From Christensenella hongkongensis (GTDB lineage: Bacteria > Bacillota > Clostridia > Christensenellales > Christensenellaceae): 64,000 bases of DNA. The stretch is from the NCBI RefSeq assembly GCF_000981035.1, contig NZ_LAYJ01000115.1:1-64000 (forward strand), written 5' to 3'. This document shows, one piece after another, positions 43,326-52,583 of the stretch; position 1 is the first letter of the stretch; each line of letters starts with the position of its first letter. Both the position numbers and the translations under genes were made by a program. A model generated the notes under the pieces. The model did no database searches, was not told the DNA's origin, and saw only the letters and a list, made by a program, of their open reading frames with translations.

Positions 43326-44573
43326 CTATACCAGCTCGTCAAACCGCTCGAGATTCTTGCATACCGCGCGCAAAAAGCGTGCCGAGGGCGCGCCGTCCAC
43401 CGCCCTGTGGTCATAAGTGAGCGATAAGCGCCCCTCCGGGTAATACAGCAATCCCTCATCCGTCTTTTTGACCGCATAGCCGATTGCATCGATACCGATG
43501 ATGCCTACCTGCGGCGGATTCAGTATCGGAGTAAAGCCCGTTACGCCAAAGCTGCCAAGATTTGAAACCGTAAACGTCGCAGCGGACATTTCATCCGGCA
43601 GGATGCTGCCGTCCCTGCATTTTTCCGCGAGCTCCTTGAGCCTTTGGGATAACTGTGGCAGGGATAAATCCTGTGCTTTTTTAATCGTTGGAACCATCAG
43701 TCCGCGTTCTGTATCAACGGCGCACCCAAGGTTTACATCTTCAAAATACAGTAATTTTTCATCACTTACCATATGCGCATTCATATAGTCAAAATCCTTT
43801 AATGTTTTTGCCACTGCGTAAAGGATCATGTCCGTAATGGTAATCCCCTTTTCCGGGCCGGGCGACAGCTTCAGCCATTCGCGGTATTTCTGGATTTTGG
43901 ATGCGTTATAGCTCATATGCGAGGTAAGCTGCGCCGTACTCGCAAGTGAGTGCATCATGTTTTTGGCAATGACGCGGCGAATGCCTGATAGCTTTATCTC
44001 TCTTACGCCATCCTTCATTTCACACTGATTCTGCGGAATAACGGGTTCCTGTACTACAGATAGTTTGGAATCCGCTGCCACTGGTTTCCCCATCGCTAAA
44101 ATTACGTCCGCTTCCAATATGCGTCCTTCAGCACCGGAAGGAATGATTCCGGAAGTATCAACTCCATTTTCCGCAGCGAGCTTTTTTGCGCGTGGGGATA
44201 GAAACGTTTCCTGCTCAGGCTCTGCAATTTTTTTCTCTGGCATTGCCGACGGTTCCGCTTTTTCTTCATTTGCCGTAATCGCAGCTTCAGTCGGCTCCTG
44301 CGCACCATCCGCAGCCGTTACTTTGCTTACGTCTTCACCCGGTTCGCCGATCACGCATACCGGCGTCATGACGGGAACAACATCATAATCCCCATAAAAA
44401 CACTTTAATACAACGCCCGATGATTCCGCATATACGGTCATGGACGACTTATCCGTCTCAATAGAAAAGAGTCCGTCGCCTTTTTGTACCCTATCGCCTT
44501 CCTTTACGAGCCATTCCCCAATTACACTGGAATCCTCGTTCAGACTTAATCTTGGCATATTTACTATTTCCAC
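43326..44573 (-). CDS. Dihydrolipoamide acyltransferase (E2)
   Basis: The core of the 2-oxoacid dehydrogenase complex, 415 aa. One N-terminal lipoyl domain (lysine in ETDKSSMTV near residue 42), a Glu/Pro/Ala linker, a peripheral-subunit-binding domain (LSPRAKKLAAENGVD) and a catalytic domain ending with the active-site LTYDHRAVDGAPSARF (HxxxDG). The GTG start lies 11 bases after GGAGG. First gene of the operon; a lipoate ligase is not in the window. Confidence 0.93.
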   Translation of the reverse strand: MEIVNMPRLSLNEDSSVIGEWLVKEGDRVQKGDGLFSIETDKSSMTVYAESSGVVLKCFYGDYDVVPVMTPVCVIGEPGEDVSKVTAADGAQEPTEAAITANEEKAEPSAMPEKKIAEPEQETFLSPRAKKLAAENGVDTSGIIPSGAEGRILEADVILAMGKPVAADSKLSVVQEPVIPQNQCEMKDGVREIKLSGIRRVIAKNMMHSLASTAQLTSHMSYNASKIQKYREWLKLSPGPEKGITITDMILYAVAKTLKDFDYMNAHMVSDEKLLYFEDVNLGCAVDTERGLMVPTIKKAQDLSLPQLSQRLKELAEKCRDGSILPDEMSAATFTVSNLGSFGVTGFTPILNPPQVGIIGIDAIGYAVKKTDEGLLYYPEGRLSLTYDHRAVDGAPSARFLRAVCKNLERFDELV

Positions 44574-44620
44574 CGTTCTTGTTACCTCCGCCTGATTTAC
44601 ATAGATTTTTGTTACGGCTG

Positions 44621-44653
44621 CAGTATATCACACCTTAAATAACGGGATGTGAT
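44621..44653 (-). promoter_or_regulatory. Promoter and possible operator of the 2-oxoacid dehydrogenase operon
   Basis: On the minus strand an extended -10, TGATATACT, lies about 50 bases before the E2 start. Around and upstream of it ATCACA (44627-44632) and TGTGAT (44648-44653) form an inverted repeat. It is a candidate site for the SorC-type regulator encoded just upstream, which is an inference. Confidence 0.45.
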
Positions 44654-44680
44654 TTTTGCATGATTCCGCACAGAATTTCA

Positions 44681-44721
44681 AAAAAAAACGCTTTCCTGCA
44701 ACGAATTGCAAAAAAGCGTTT
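44681..44721 (-). terminator. Terminator after the SorC-type regulator gene
   Basis: On the minus strand AAACGCTTT pairs with AAAGCGTTT, the centre also pairs (TTGCA/TGCA-like), and a run of eight or more T follows. Confidence 0.8.
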
Positions 44722-44733
44722 GTCAATATTTAT

Positions 44734-45702
44734 TTACTGTTTTTTCAACTTTCGGGCTTCTTTCAAAACCTCGCGTGCTGTTGTTTCATCCGTATAAAGC
44801 CTGTTTAAAAGCCCACCCCGCAACGCACCCAAAACACCCAGGCTTTTGTGCCTGCCAACAGCAATGCCAATCCGGTTTTTCTTTGTCTTCATTTCAGCAA
44901 GCGGCAGGCCAATAATACGGTTGGTAATATTGCTTCTGATTTCATTTCCATGAATATCAAAATTACGCCCGCCGATATCTCCAACTCCACCTGTCAGCCC
45001 AATTCTGTTGTATACGCTGAGATTATATGTTTCCTGATCCGTAAGCACCGTATCTTTAAGGTTATCACTGCCAATGGACAGAATAACAGTTTGGGCGCTG
45101 CGGCAAAGATCCATTACATACCTGATATTGGAGTCCGAATACAACACCTTTGCGATCTGCTCATTGTCCACCAAAAGGGGCGCGGGCATTACAAAGCCCT
45201 CCGCCGAAAACACCTCTGCAAACTTCTCAATAATATGCGTGGATTTCATGGATGCAATCGTGCCCGTCACAAACCCTGCCAACATGCAAATTTTGACATT
45301 CCGTTTCTCTTTGCCTGTAATTTTCAGGTTTTTGGCCAGATATTCCGTAGTAAGTCCCCAGGTAACGCCTACCACTTCGTCCTCGTCAATAAAATTTGCA
45401 AGCTCAGCCGCGGCATAAGCGCAAACGTCGTTGAGCTGCACCAGATATTCGTCCACATAGCTTGGAAGGACAATGCAGCTTACGCCGAATTCATCAAACA
45501 TTTCCTGTTGCAAAAGCGACACGGTTTCTCCCGCGTCGTATATTTTAAATTCAACATACCCCAGCTCAACCGCACGCTTGATCAACCTTGAAATTGTCGA
45601 TTTTGATACAAATGCCTTTTTTGCAATCTCATCCTGACTGATTCCAAGTTGATAATATTGTTTTGCTGCGCTCATCATGAGCTGAAATTCCTTATCGTTC
45701 AT
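44734..45702 (-). CDS. SorC-type sugar-binding transcriptional regulator
   Basis: A 322-aa regulator. The N-terminal helix-turn-helix is at about 15-55 (GISQDEIAKKAFVSKSTISRL), followed by the SorC/DeoR-C effector domain that binds sugar phosphates (GVTWGLTTEYLAKNL; GLTGGVGDIGGRNFD; GIAVGRHKSLGVLGAL). ATG 45702 is chosen for the domain start, with GGCGG some bases before it. It is encoded directly upstream of the E2-E3-E1 operon, same strand, and is its most likely regulator. A SorC-type regulator suggests control by a glycolytic intermediate. Confidence 0.85.
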   Translation of the reverse strand: MNDKEFQLMMSAAKQYYQLGISQDEIAKKAFVSKSTISRLIKRAVELGYVEFKIYDAGETVSLLQQEMFDEFGVSCIVLPSYVDEYLVQLNDVCAYAAAELANFIDEDEVVGVTWGLTTEYLAKNLKITGKEKRNVKICMLAGFVTGTIASMKSTHIIEKFAEVFSAEGFVMPAPLLVDNEQIAKVLYSDSNIRYVMDLCRSAQTVILSIGSDNLKDTVLTDQETYNLSVYNRIGLTGGVGDIGGRNFDIHGNEIRSNITNRIIGLPLAEMKTKKNRIGIAVGRHKSLGVLGALRGGLLNRLYTDETTAREVLKEARKLKKQ

Positions 45703-45778
45703 TTTCGTACCGCCGATTTCAAATGAAATTCTTACCTTTAGTATACCAAAAATTGTCATTTCTGTAAGCAGTTCAGGC

Positions 45779-45816
45779 AAAAAAAGAGCGCTCTCTCCAT
45801 AATGGAAAAAGCGCTT
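45779..45816 (-). terminator. Terminator after the SDR/alcohol dehydrogenase pair
   Basis: On the minus strand AGCGCT (45810-45815) pairs with AGCGCT (45787-45792), with an inner TCCAT/ATGGA stem; CTTTTTTTG follows. Confidence 0.75.
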
Positions 45817-45825
45817 CTGCTTACT

Positions 45826-46608
45826 TTACAGCATATGCGCTCCACCGCACAGCATGAGCGATTGCCCCGTCATATAAGCGGATGCGTCCTCAGCCAGGAA
45901 TACAGCCGCATTTGCAACGTCCTCCACTGTGCAGAGCCTTCCGGCTGGAATCGAATTTTCGAAATAGGGTTTTACCTCTTCCGGCTGCAGGTTCCGCTTG
46001 CGCGCATAATCTTCCAGCTGTTGATCCCATAATGGCGTAAATACAACACCCGGGCATATCGTATTTGCGCGGATGCCCTGCCTTGCAAATTCCTGCGCAA
46101 TGGATTGTGTGAGCCCGACAATGCCAAACTTACTCGCACAGTAAGCCTGATATTGGCTTGTGCCTGCTCGCCCTGACTGCGAGGACATATTGATGACAGA
46201 GCCTCCCACCTGATGGTTCACCATGGAGCGGACTGCTGCCTGGCAGCATAGAAAGGCTCCTTTCAGGTTGATGTCAAGCGTTTGATCCCAAAGCTGCTCG
46301 CTGCATTCCAGAAAAGGCACAATCTTAGAAATCCCGGCGCTATTCAGGAAAATATGAATTGCTCCAAAATCCCGTTCTACGGCTTCGAATGCTTTCTGGA
46401 CGGAAACCTTGTTCGCGACATCCACCTGATACGCCACAACCTTACGGCCTGTTGCCTTGGCGATTCGTTCTGCTTCCTGTGTCCCTTTCCCTATATTCAG
46501 GTCAAGGATCGCAACATCCGCGCCTTCCTGAGCGAACCGTTCTGCAACGGCAAGCCCAAGACCGCTGCCTGCGCCGGTCACAACCGCATTTTTTTGTTCC
46601 AGTTTCAT
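45826..46608 (-). CDS. SDR-family polyol/sugar dehydrogenase
   Basis: A 260-aa classical SDR: cofactor motif TGAGSGLGLA near residue 13, NSAG, catalytic serine region MSSQSGRAG and Tyr-Lys in YCASK, and the C-terminal CPGVVFTPLWDQQ loop. ATG 46608 follows GGGAGG and overlaps the stop of the alcohol dehydrogenase gene (ATGA). The sorbitol-6-phosphate and polyol dehydrogenase branch fits best. It works with the zinc dehydrogenase, probably on one sugar alcohol. Confidence 0.87.
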   Translation of the reverse strand: MKLEQKNAVVTGAGSGLGLAVAERFAQEGADVAILDLNIGKGTQEAERIAKATGRKVVAYQVDVANKVSVQKAFEAVERDFGAIHIFLNSAGISKIVPFLECSEQLWDQTLDINLKGAFLCCQAAVRSMVNHQVGGSVINMSSQSGRAGTSQYQAYCASKFGIVGLTQSIAQEFARQGIRANTICPGVVFTPLWDQQLEDYARKRNLQPEEVKPYFENSIPAGRLCTVEDVANAAVFLAEDASAYMTGQSLMLCGGAHML

Positions 46609-47654
46609 TTCGTTATGCCTCCCGGATACAATACTACCTTCAGGCACTGTCGATCCTTCATCAGCGTTAGTCCCGCAATGATCTCTTCAAGGTCAAGACG
46701 ATGCGAGATAACCTGCTTTAAGTCGATTTTTCCGCTGCCAATCAGCTCTGCTGCTTTTTGCACATGCTCCGGCCTGGAATCCGATGCGCCGCAGATGCGT
46801 AATTCCTTATAGTGGATCAGGCGGCTATCCAGGTTGAGTTCGGATTTTCCGGAAGGCAGGCTTGCAAAATAGCTGATTCCGCCGCCCTTCCTTGCATAAT
46901 TCAAAGCGTTTTCCATCGCGCTTTTTACAGGCGCGCATACGATAACGACATCGGCCCCCAGTCCGTTTGTCTCGCCAAATATCCATTTTTCGACATCTGT
47001 GGTTGATCCGTCGATCAGCTCCACACCTTCAAGGCCATCCAGCAGCTTCAATCTTGCAGCACTGCTTCCCACAAGCGCGACGTGCTTTGCACCGTTTGCT
47101 TTTGCAAGCAATGCCTGCATTGCGCCAAGCGGCCCCCCGCCGGTCACCAGGACAAAATCGCCCTCCTTTACCCCGACGATCTCCTGTGAATTGATCGCGC
47201 AGCTTAAAGGCTCGCACAATGCTGCTTCCTCGCCAATATCCTCAGCGAGTTTGATCACATTTCCGCCTGCAATAGCTTCTGCGGGCACCTCAATATATTC
47301 TGCAAGGCCACCGTCAAAATCATAGCTGATCGGTTTGCTGTTTGGACATACATTTTGTAATCCGGCTGCACAATACGCACAGTCGTTACATGCAATCGTT
47401 GTGGCAAAGGTGATCTTTTCCCCTGGTGAAAACCCTTTTACATTTTTACCAACCTGCTCGATCCCGGCAATCATTTCATGTCCGAGTATCCTCGGAGGAT
47501 GGCAGCGCGGATTCCCTGCCGTCCATATTTTCAGGTCTGTACCGCACAATGCACAACATTTTACTTTTGCTATCATATTGTTATCATTAAGCTGCGGAGC
47601 CGGGCGATCCTCCACCCTGATATCATTTGCCGCATAATAAACCACTGCTTTCAT
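46605..47654 (-). CDS. Zinc-dependent alcohol dehydrogenase, polyol type
   Basis: A 349-aa medium-chain dehydrogenase. Catalytic zinc ligands are Cys37 (ALCGTDLKIW) and His59-Glu60 (GHEMIAG); the structural zinc cysteines are in CNDCAYCAAGLQNVC; the cofactor motif is TGGGPLGAMQALLA. ATG 47654 is the first codon matching the family, preceded by GAAAGGA. It is divergent from the DeoR regulator gene, which probably represses it through the inverted repeat in between. It is like sorbitol or threonine dehydrogenases; the substrate is not known. Confidence 0.9.
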   Translation of the reverse strand: MKAVVYYAANDIRVEDRPAPQLNDNNMIAKVKCCALCGTDLKIWTAGNPRCHPPRILGHEMIAGIEQVGKNVKGFSPGEKITFATTIACNDCAYCAAGLQNVCPNSKPISYDFDGGLAEYIEVPAEAIAGGNVIKLAEDIGEEAALCEPLSCAINSQEIVGVKEGDFVLVTGGGPLGAMQALLAKANGAKHVALVGSSAARLKLLDGLEGVELIDGSTTDVEKWIFGETNGLGADVVIVCAPVKSAMENALNYARKGGGISYFASLPSGKSELNLDSRLIHYKELRICGASDSRPEHVQKAAELIGSGKIDLKQVISHRLDLEEIIAGLTLMKDRQCLKVVLYPGGITK

Positions 47655-47686
47655 TTCAATGTTTCCTTTCTCCCTGTCATGTACAC

Positions 47687-47733
47687 ATATTAACATTATT
47701 TTACACAATCGTCAATGTATATAATGTTAATAT
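47687..47733. promoter_or_regulatory. Inverted repeat between adh and deoR-type genes, probable operator
   Basis: Perfect 13-bp arms ATATTAACATTAT (47687-47699) and ATAATGTTAATAT (47721-47733) lie 21 bp apart in the divergent promoter region. A palindrome next to a DeoR-family gene is the expected form of its operator. Confidence 0.65.
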
Positions 47734-47831
47734 ATGTAATTATATGTCGTTTTATATTTGCTTCTTTCTTCTATCTGTGATATAACGGTACTATATAAAG
47801 TGTATATCAAACAAAAGGCAGGCAAAGCAGA

Positions 47832-48611
47832 ATGGATCAAAACAATCCCTATTTTATGGAAGAACGGCGTAAGCTGATACAAAGCATTATTCAAAAGGAA
47901 AAGAGAGTTACCATATCGGAATTATCCCAGCGCTTTGACATCGGCGAAGCGACCATCCGCCGCGACCTGAACGCGATGGAAAAAAGCGGCCTGATCCAAA
48001 AAACGCACGGCGGCGCGATTTTGGCAGACAGGGCTTACAAAGAGGTTGCGATCAATATCCGCGATGAACAAAACAAAGAGGAAAAGGAACGGATCGCACT
48101 TGCCGCCGCTTCTCTTGTATATGACAGTGAAGCAATCATGATCGACGCCGGAAGCACGACCTATAAAATTGCACAGCAGCTGAAAGGAAAAAATGAGCTT
48201 GTAGTAGTCACAAACTCACCACTTGTTTCCTCAGAACTGGCAGGTGTGGGAAACAATAAAATCATACTGACCGGTGGAGAGCTGAACGCTGATACAAATG
48301 CCCTCATTGGGCCCGTTGCCACCGGGGCCATCCGCCAATTCAGGGTGGATAAGGTTTTTATCGGTGCATCCGGCTTGCTCTTTGAAGACGGCTTTTTCAC
48401 AGTGAGCCCATATGAAGCAGAAATCAAACGTGCCATGATGGAAATGGCTGCGGAAATCACAATCGTAATGGATTCCAGTAAAATAGGCACATCCATGTTC
48501 AGCCGGATTTGCAGTATCAGGGAAATTGACAGATTGATTGTAGACAGCGGCATAAATGATGAAGTACTTATGGAATTGAAGCAATGCGGAATAGAAGTTC
48601 TTACCGTATGA
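47832..48611 (+). CDS. DeoR-family transcriptional regulator
   Basis: A 259-aa repressor. The N-terminal winged helix (about 12-65; VTISELSQRFDIGEATIRRDLNAM) is followed by KTHGGA and the sugar-phosphate-sensing DeoR domain (DAGSTTYKIAQQL; GASGL; SSKIGTSMFSRI). AGGCAAAG precedes the ATG. It is the only plus-strand gene downstream of 11.1 kb. It faces away from the adh/SDR pair, which it should control. Confidence 0.92.
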   Translation: MDQNNPYFMEERRKLIQSIIQKEKRVTISELSQRFDIGEATIRRDLNAMEKSGLIQKTHGGAILADRAYKEVAINIRDEQNKEEKERIALAAASLVYDSEAIMIDAGSTTYKIAQQLKGKNELVVVTNSPLVSSELAGVGNNKIILTGGELNADTNALIGPVATGAIRQFRVDKVFIGASGLLFEDGFFTVSPYEAEIKRAMMEMAAEITIVMDSSKIGTSMFSRICSIREIDRLIVDSGINDEVLMELKQCGIEVLTV

Positions 48612-48671
48612 CGCTTATAATACTGATAAAATAGATATGTCTGTCCCTGCTTACAAAGAATAAACAGTACA

Positions 48672-48702
48672 AAAAAAGAAGCGGTTTGAAACCGCTTCTT
48701 CG
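48672..48702. terminator. Bidirectional terminator between deoR-type gene and rny
   Basis: GAAGCGGTTT/AAACCGCTTC stem; on the minus strand it ends in TTTTTTT, on the plus strand in a weaker TTCGTTTATTT. Confidence 0.85.
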
Positions 48703-48703
48703 T

Positions 48704-50248
48704 TTATTTAGCAAAATCAGTCGTTCTTGTTTCCCTGATCACATTTACTTTGATCTGTCCGGGATAATCAAGTTCGGACTCGATCTTCTTTGCGATATCT
48801 CTCGCAAGCAAGGTCGTTCCCGCGTCGTCAATCTCATCAGGCTTCACAATGATTCTTACCTCTCTGCCAGCCTGTATTGCAAACGATTTATCGACGCCTG
48901 CAAATGAATTTGCAATTCCTTCAAGGTTTTCAAGACGTTTTATGTAATTTTCCAAAGATTCTCTTCGTGCGCCTGGTCTCGCAGCCGAAATCGCATCCGC
49001 AGCCTGAACCAAAACAGCTTCCACCGTTTTGGGCTCTACATCGCCATGATGCGCGGCAATCGCATTGATAATATCTGCATTTTCCTTATATTTCTTTGCC
49101 AGATCAGCGCCGATCTGAATATGCGGTCCTTCGATTTCATGGTCGACCGCCTTACCAATATCATGCAGCAATCCGGCGCGTTTTGCAAATTTTGCATTTG
49201 CACCGATTTCCGCTGCCATAAGGGAGGCCAGATGCGCTACTTCGATTGAATGCTTCAGCACATTCTGACCATAACTGGTACGGTATTTCAGCCTGCCCAA
49301 AAGCCTCACAAGCTCAGGATGCAACGAATGGATTCCCACATCAAACACAGCCTGTTCGCCTGCTTCTTTGATTTGATTATCCACTTCTTTTTGCGCTTTA
49401 TTGACCATTTCTTCAATGCGTGCAGGATGAATCCGTCCGTCAACAATCAACTTTTCAAGCGCAATTCTGGCAACCTCACGCCTAACCGGATCAAATCCGG
49501 AAAGGATGACCGCTTCAGGCGTATCGTCAATAATGAGGTCTATGCCCGTAGCTGTTTCCAGAGTTCTTATGTTACGGCCTTCCCTGCCGATAATCCTGCC
49601 CTTCATTTCATCGTTAGGCAGGTTAACAACAGAAACCGTGCTTTCCGCAACATGGTCTGCTGCACATTTTTGTATTGCGAGCGACAGAATATTTCTCGCT
49701 TTTTTATCAGCTTCATCTTTCGCTTTTTGCTCGATATCGCGCAGCATCACGGCCATATCATGACGCGCTTCATGCTCCACCTTTTCAAGCAGCAATCCTT
49801 TTGCCTCGTCAATCGTCATACCCGATATATGCTCAAGCTGTTCGAGCTGTTTTGCATGGATCGCATCCAGATTTTCCTTGGCTTTTGTGATTTCTTTGTT
49901 TTTCCTGTTAACCTGTTCTTCTTTCTGATCAATACTGTCTAATTTCTTATCCAGCAGTTCTTCTCTTTGTACCAGTCTTTTTTCAATCTTCGTTATTTCG
50001 TTTCGTCTTTCCCTTGATTCCTTGTCAAATTCGCTACGCAGTTTATGAACTTCTTCCTGTGCTTCGAGTACCGTTTCCTTCCTGATAACCTCAGCGCGCT
50101 TCTGCGCTTCGTCAATCAGCTTCTTTACGGAATCTTCGGCGCGGCCAATTTTTGACTCTGCAATATTACGTCTATAAACATAACCAATGATAAGTCCAAC
50201 AATCAATCCGCCTACGCCTACCAAAATAGGAATAAGCACATTACCCAC
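48704..50248 (-). CDS. rny: Ribonuclease Y
   Basis: The membrane-bound endonuclease that starts mRNA decay in many Bacillota. 514 aa. An N-terminal membrane helix ([20 protein letters not shown]), a long charged coiled coil (about 30-190), a KH domain ([19 protein letters not shown]) and an HD domain ([17 protein letters not shown] with the HD pair) are in the family order. The GTG start follows AGGAGGTGA. Single-gene unit. Confidence 0.97.
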   Translation of the reverse strand: MGNVLIPILVGVGGLIVGLIIGYVYRRNIAESKIGRAEDSVKKLIDEAQKRAEVIRKETVLEAQEEVHKLRSEFDKESRERRNEITKIEKRLVQREELLDKKLDSIDQKEEQVNRKNKEITKAKENLDAIHAKQLEQLEHISGMTIDEAKGLLLEKVEHEARHDMAVMLRDIEQKAKDEADKKARNILSLAIQKCAADHVAESTVSVVNLPNDEMKGRIIGREGRNIRTLETATGIDLIIDDTPEAVILSGFDPVRREVARIALEKLIVDGRIHPARIEEMVNKAQKEVDNQIKEAGEQAVFDVGIHSLHPELVRLLGRLKYRTSYGQNVLKHSIEVAHLASLMAAEIGANAKFAKRAGLLHDIGKAVDHEIEGPHIQIGADLAKKYKENADIINAIAAHHGDVEPKTVEAVLVQAADAISAARPGARRESLENYIKRLENLEGIANSFAGVDKSFAIQAGREVRIIVKPDEIDDAGTTLLARDIAKKIESELDYPGQIKVNVIRETRTTDFAK

Positions 50249-50362
50249 TTAGCAAATTCACCTCCTGTTCTTTTAAATTCTTTCATATCAATTTTAATTG
50301 GTGATTTTTGTAATAAAAACAAATATAACCAAATATTATTGTATCTTTATTTAGTAGGAATG

Positions 50363-51592
50363 TCAATTAAATACGCTTGTCCCAGCCAGAAATCCGGTGG
50401 AAAATGCAATTTGCAAATTAAAGCCGCCGGTTAATCCGTCCACGTCCACCACTTCGCCTGCAAAATAAAGATTTTCAACCAGTTTGCTCTCCATCGTAGA
50501 AGGATTGATTTCCTTTACCTTTATTCCACCGGAAGTAACGATCGCTTCTTCAATCGGGCGCGTATCTGCAATAGAAATCGAAAAATGCTTAAGCGCATGG
50601 CAAAGCAATGCGCGTTCCTGCTTTGTAACGCTGTTTACCGGCTTTTCCGCATCTAGGTGGTTTTCCCTCAGAAAAGGATAGATCAGCTTTTGCGGCATGA
50701 GCGTATCCATTACGTTTTTGAGTTGTTTATTCTTGTTCGCGTCAAACTCGCGCACAAGCCTTGCATCGAGCTTGTCCATGCCAAGCGCAGGCTTCAGGTC
50801 GATTTCAGCGCGCAGGGCTAAGGGCTGCTTCGTATGGTTGATAAAGCTGCTCGCGGAGAGAACGACCGGGCCTGACAGCCCAAAATGAGTGAACAATAGC
50901 TCGCCCTGTTCTTCGTATAGCTTTTTCTGATCCTGATACAGCGAGAATCCAATATTCTTAAGTGTAAGGCCCTGCATCTTCGGACAGATGTGGTGCATAT
51001 CTTCCAGCGGGATGAGCGCCGGTCGGGGCGCGACGATCGTGTGCCCAAATTCCTGCGCAAAGCGATAACCATCGCCTGTCGATCCTGTTAAGGGATACGA
51101 TTTTCCACCGGTTGCAATCATAAGCGCTTTGCAAGCAAGCGCTTCTCCATTGTCGAGCTCAACATGAAAAACACCGCCCTTTTTCGTCGCTTTTTTAACC
51201 ATGCTGTTTAGCCTGAGTCCTGCTCCGGCATTTTTCATAATGCGTTCAAGCGTTCGAATTACATCGTTTGACCGGTCGCTGACCGGGAATACGCGTCCTC
51301 CGCGCTCTACCTTCGTTTCCAGCCCGTTTTTTTTGAGAAGCGCAATCAGGTCGGCATTGGTAAACGTATAAAATGCACTCATCAAAAATTTGCCGTTCTT
51401 CACAATTTGCGAAAAAAAGTCGCTGATATCACAATCATTTGTAATATTGCAGCGTCCCTTTCCTGTAATAAACAGCTTTTTACCAATTTTCTCATTCTTC
51501 TCAAGAAGAAGCGTATCAATACCGCGCGCCGCCGCAGCATAAGCCGCCAACATTCCCGCCGGGCCCGCGCCGATAATAATCAAATCATTCAT
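50363..51592 (-). CDS. HI0933/BaiN-like NAD(P)/FAD flavoprotein
   Basis: A 409-aa flavoprotein with N-terminal FAD motif IGAGPAGMLAAYAAA, the family motif GKGRCNITND, MIATGGKSYPLTGSTGDGY, and the C-terminal GEVVDVDGLTGGFNLQIA. The family is widespread with unclear substrates; BaiN of bile-acid-converting clostridia belongs to it, but that role should not be assumed here. ATG 51592 overlaps the end of the RpiR-type gene by 8 bases, with GAGGA inside that gene as ribosome site. Confidence 0.85.
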   Translation of the reverse strand: MNDLIIIGAGPAGMLAAYAAAARGIDTLLLEKNEKIGKKLFITGKGRCNITNDCDISDFFSQIVKNGKFLMSAFYTFTNADLIALLKKNGLETKVERGGRVFPVSDRSNDVIRTLERIMKNAGAGLRLNSMVKKATKKGGVFHVELDNGEALACKALMIATGGKSYPLTGSTGDGYRFAQEFGHTIVAPRPALIPLEDMHHICPKMQGLTLKNIGFSLYQDQKKLYEEQGELLFTHFGLSGPVVLSASSFINHTKQPLALRAEIDLKPALGMDKLDARLVREFDANKNKQLKNVMDTLMPQKLIYPFLRENHLDAEKPVNSVTKQERALLCHALKHFSISIADTRPIEEAIVTSGGIKVKEINPSTMESKLVENLYFAGEVVDVDGLTGGFNLQIAFSTGFLAGTSVFN

Positions 51593-52475
51593 AAATATCC
51601 TCGTCTGTGATCTGCGAATCAAGCTCCCTTGTGGCATAAACATCATTTGTCTGCCAAAGCTCTTCCAGCCTGTTGAAGTTTGCGAAGAGAATATCCTTTT
51701 TCCTTAACCCCAACATAATAATGAGAAGATTGATCACAGCGAGCGGTGCAACAAAGGAATCCACAAAGGAATTCATGTAACTTTTTGCAGTAAGGCTGTA
51801 ATCCGCAATCTGGGCCGGTGGGGATGCTTCGTTGTCAGTAATCGCAATTACCTTGCAACCACAATTTTTAAGATAGGACATTCCTTCTATCGTTCTCATA
51901 GAGTATCGTGGAAAGCTAATCGCAATCGCTACGTCATGCTCGTCCGCAGTAAGTATCTGGCTGAAAATATCGCTGCCGTCAAAACGGATCAGTTTAATAT
52001 TTTCATTCATATAATTCATATAATAGCGTAAAAATTCAGCAAGAGGCCCGCTGGAACGCGTTCCAAGAATATATATCTTACGCGCGCCGTCAATGCTGTC
52101 TACAATTCTTTCCAGATTCTCCGTATCGATGTGCTCACGCGTTACACGCAAATTGTTGATATCTGTTTTAAAGGAGGCGTTTACAACTTCATCTGATGTA
52201 AGGCCTTCCATCATATTAAGGCGCTGCGCAGTCGTCAACTTTGTTTGTATTACCTCTTGCAGGTCTTTCTGAAGCTTCGGATATCCGTCGTAACCAAGTG
52301 CGTAAGCAAACCGGACTACAGTTGATTCGCTTACGCCAACGAGCTTACTAAGCGTGGCCGCTGTCATAAATGCCGCTTTGTCATATTCCTTCAGAATATA
52401 ATCCGCTATCAGTTTCTGTCCCTTCGACATTTTTGCATATTCATGATTGATCCTGTCAATTACGTTGCTAATCAT
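51585..52475 (-). CDS. MurR/RpiR-family transcriptional regulator
   Basis: A 296-aa regulator. The N-terminal HTH_6 domain (about 1-77) has the family pattern AATLSKLVGVSESTVVRFAYALGYDGY; the C-terminal SIS domain (about 120-250) binds a sugar phosphate (GTRSSGPLAEFLRYYM; ISFPRYSMRTIEG). GGAGGA precedes the ATG. It is translationally linked to the flavoprotein gene, and no sugar genes are in the same unit, so its target is unclear. Confidence 0.9.
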   Translation of the reverse strand: MISNVIDRINHEYAKMSKGQKLIADYILKEYDKAAFMTAATLSKLVGVSESTVVRFAYALGYDGYPKLQKDLQEVIQTKLTTAQRLNMMEGLTSDEVVNASFKTDINNLRVTREHIDTENLERIVDSIDGARKIYILGTRSSGPLAEFLRYYMNYMNENIKLIRFDGSDIFSQILTADEHDVAIAISFPRYSMRTIEGMSYLKNCGCKVIAITDNEASPPAQIADYSLTAKSYMNSFVDSFVAPLAVINLLIIMLGLRKKDILFANFNRLEELWQTNDVYATRELDSQITDEDIYE

Positions 52476-52583
52476 AGCTTCCTCCGAACAAGTGTCTGGC
52501 GCGAGATTTCAATCTTGTGGCCCAACCGGGCTTCCTTTACGCCGCCACATTCATTTCACCTGTTATATTATAACACTGGTTCA

